A stretch of 33,235 bases of DNA, taken from the NCBI GenBank assembly GCA_007117775.1, contig SKFX01000071.1, forward strand, positions 1 through 33,235. The letters run 5' to 3'. The notes below the pieces were generated by a model that saw only the letters and a program-made list of their open reading frames with translations, did not search any database and was not told the origin of the DNA. Below, in pieces: positions 33,191-33,235 of the stretch. The position numbers and the translations under genes are program-made. How positions within the stretch are numbered: the stretch's first letter is position 1; every line of letters begins with the position of its first letter. The DNA comes from Ilumatobacteraceae bacterium. GTDB taxonomy: Bacteria > Actinomycetota > Acidimicrobiia > Acidimicrobiales > Ilumatobacteraceae.

Positions 33191-33235
33191 ATGTCTGGGG
33201 AACTGCCGCTGCCGTCGTCACCGTCACCGTCACCG
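33191..33235 (+). CDS. Possible start of a divergent gene (cut by window edge)
   Basis: An ATG at 33191 opens a frame to the edge reading MSGELPLPSSPSPSP, with CCGTCA repeats at the very end. A CACACT hexamer lies 6 bases upstream (33179-33184), matching the leaderless pattern of other genes here. Fifteen codons are too few to name anything or to be sure it is coding. 33078-33178 shows no other gene and presumably holds the surE promoter. Confidence 0.3.
   Translation, partial: MSGELPLPSSPSPSP

Overview
The window is about 33 kb of GC-rich, densely packed bacterial chromosome. Gene content and style point to a high-GC actinobacterium, most likely of the Acidimicrobiia type. This is inferred from the coproporphyrin-type heme genes, a HelD-type helicase, a PAC2 protein, the actinobacterial form of SerC, poly-threonine linkers in exported proteins, and many start codons that sit directly behind a -10-like hexamer. 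I see no mobile elements, rRNA, tRNA, CRISPR array or phage genes. This looks like core metabolic chromosome with a few unusual passengers.

Layout. 1-4688 (minus): hemE-hemH-hemG, then a lipoprotein-type sortase and the start of apolipoprotein N-acyltransferase (lnt), which runs off the left edge. 4802-6937 (plus): HelD-like RNA polymerase-associated helicase. 6954-8121 (minus): a DtxR-family regulator followed by a tightly coupled exported protein. 8169-11837 (plus): a 13-bp tandem repeat, a probable leaderless leader peptide with an attenuator hairpin, then ilvB-ilvN-ilvC. 11902-13215 (plus): metY-like sulfhydrylase. 13245-15263 (minus): PAC2 protein and serC. 15281-16483 (plus): aspartate-type aminotransferase. 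16402-17355 (minus): DUF368 membrane protein. 17481-18791 (plus): DUF21/CBS/CorC_HlyC protein.

18730-22140 holds corrinoid genes: cobO-cobU-cobT-cobS on minus, with a possible 49-residue small ORF behind cobS. Divergent from these is a cobalamin riboswitch driving btuF-btuC-btuD and a fourth gene that resembles the mycothiol-dependent maleylpyruvate isomerase family. Together these suggest corrinoid import, adenosylation and nucleotide-loop assembly, that is salvage, with no corrin-ring genes in view.

25812-32187 (minus) reads from a TPP riboswitch through thiN, thiB, thiP and thiQ (thiamine uptake and pyrophosphorylation) into an unexpected two-gene tail. The tail is a 92-residue WXG100-like protein overlapping a 615-residue all-helical protein that resembles proteins associated with type VII secretion. 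32244-33071 (minus) is surE, with the possible start of a divergent gene at the right edge.

Most interesting items: the WXG100-like/615-residue pair behind the thi operon; the leaderless ilv attenuator; the lipobox-bearing sortase next to lnt; the ligand-poor MDMPI-like protein in the B12 uptake operon; and the window-wide leaderless promoter pattern. All family assignments are by reading motifs; no database search was possible.
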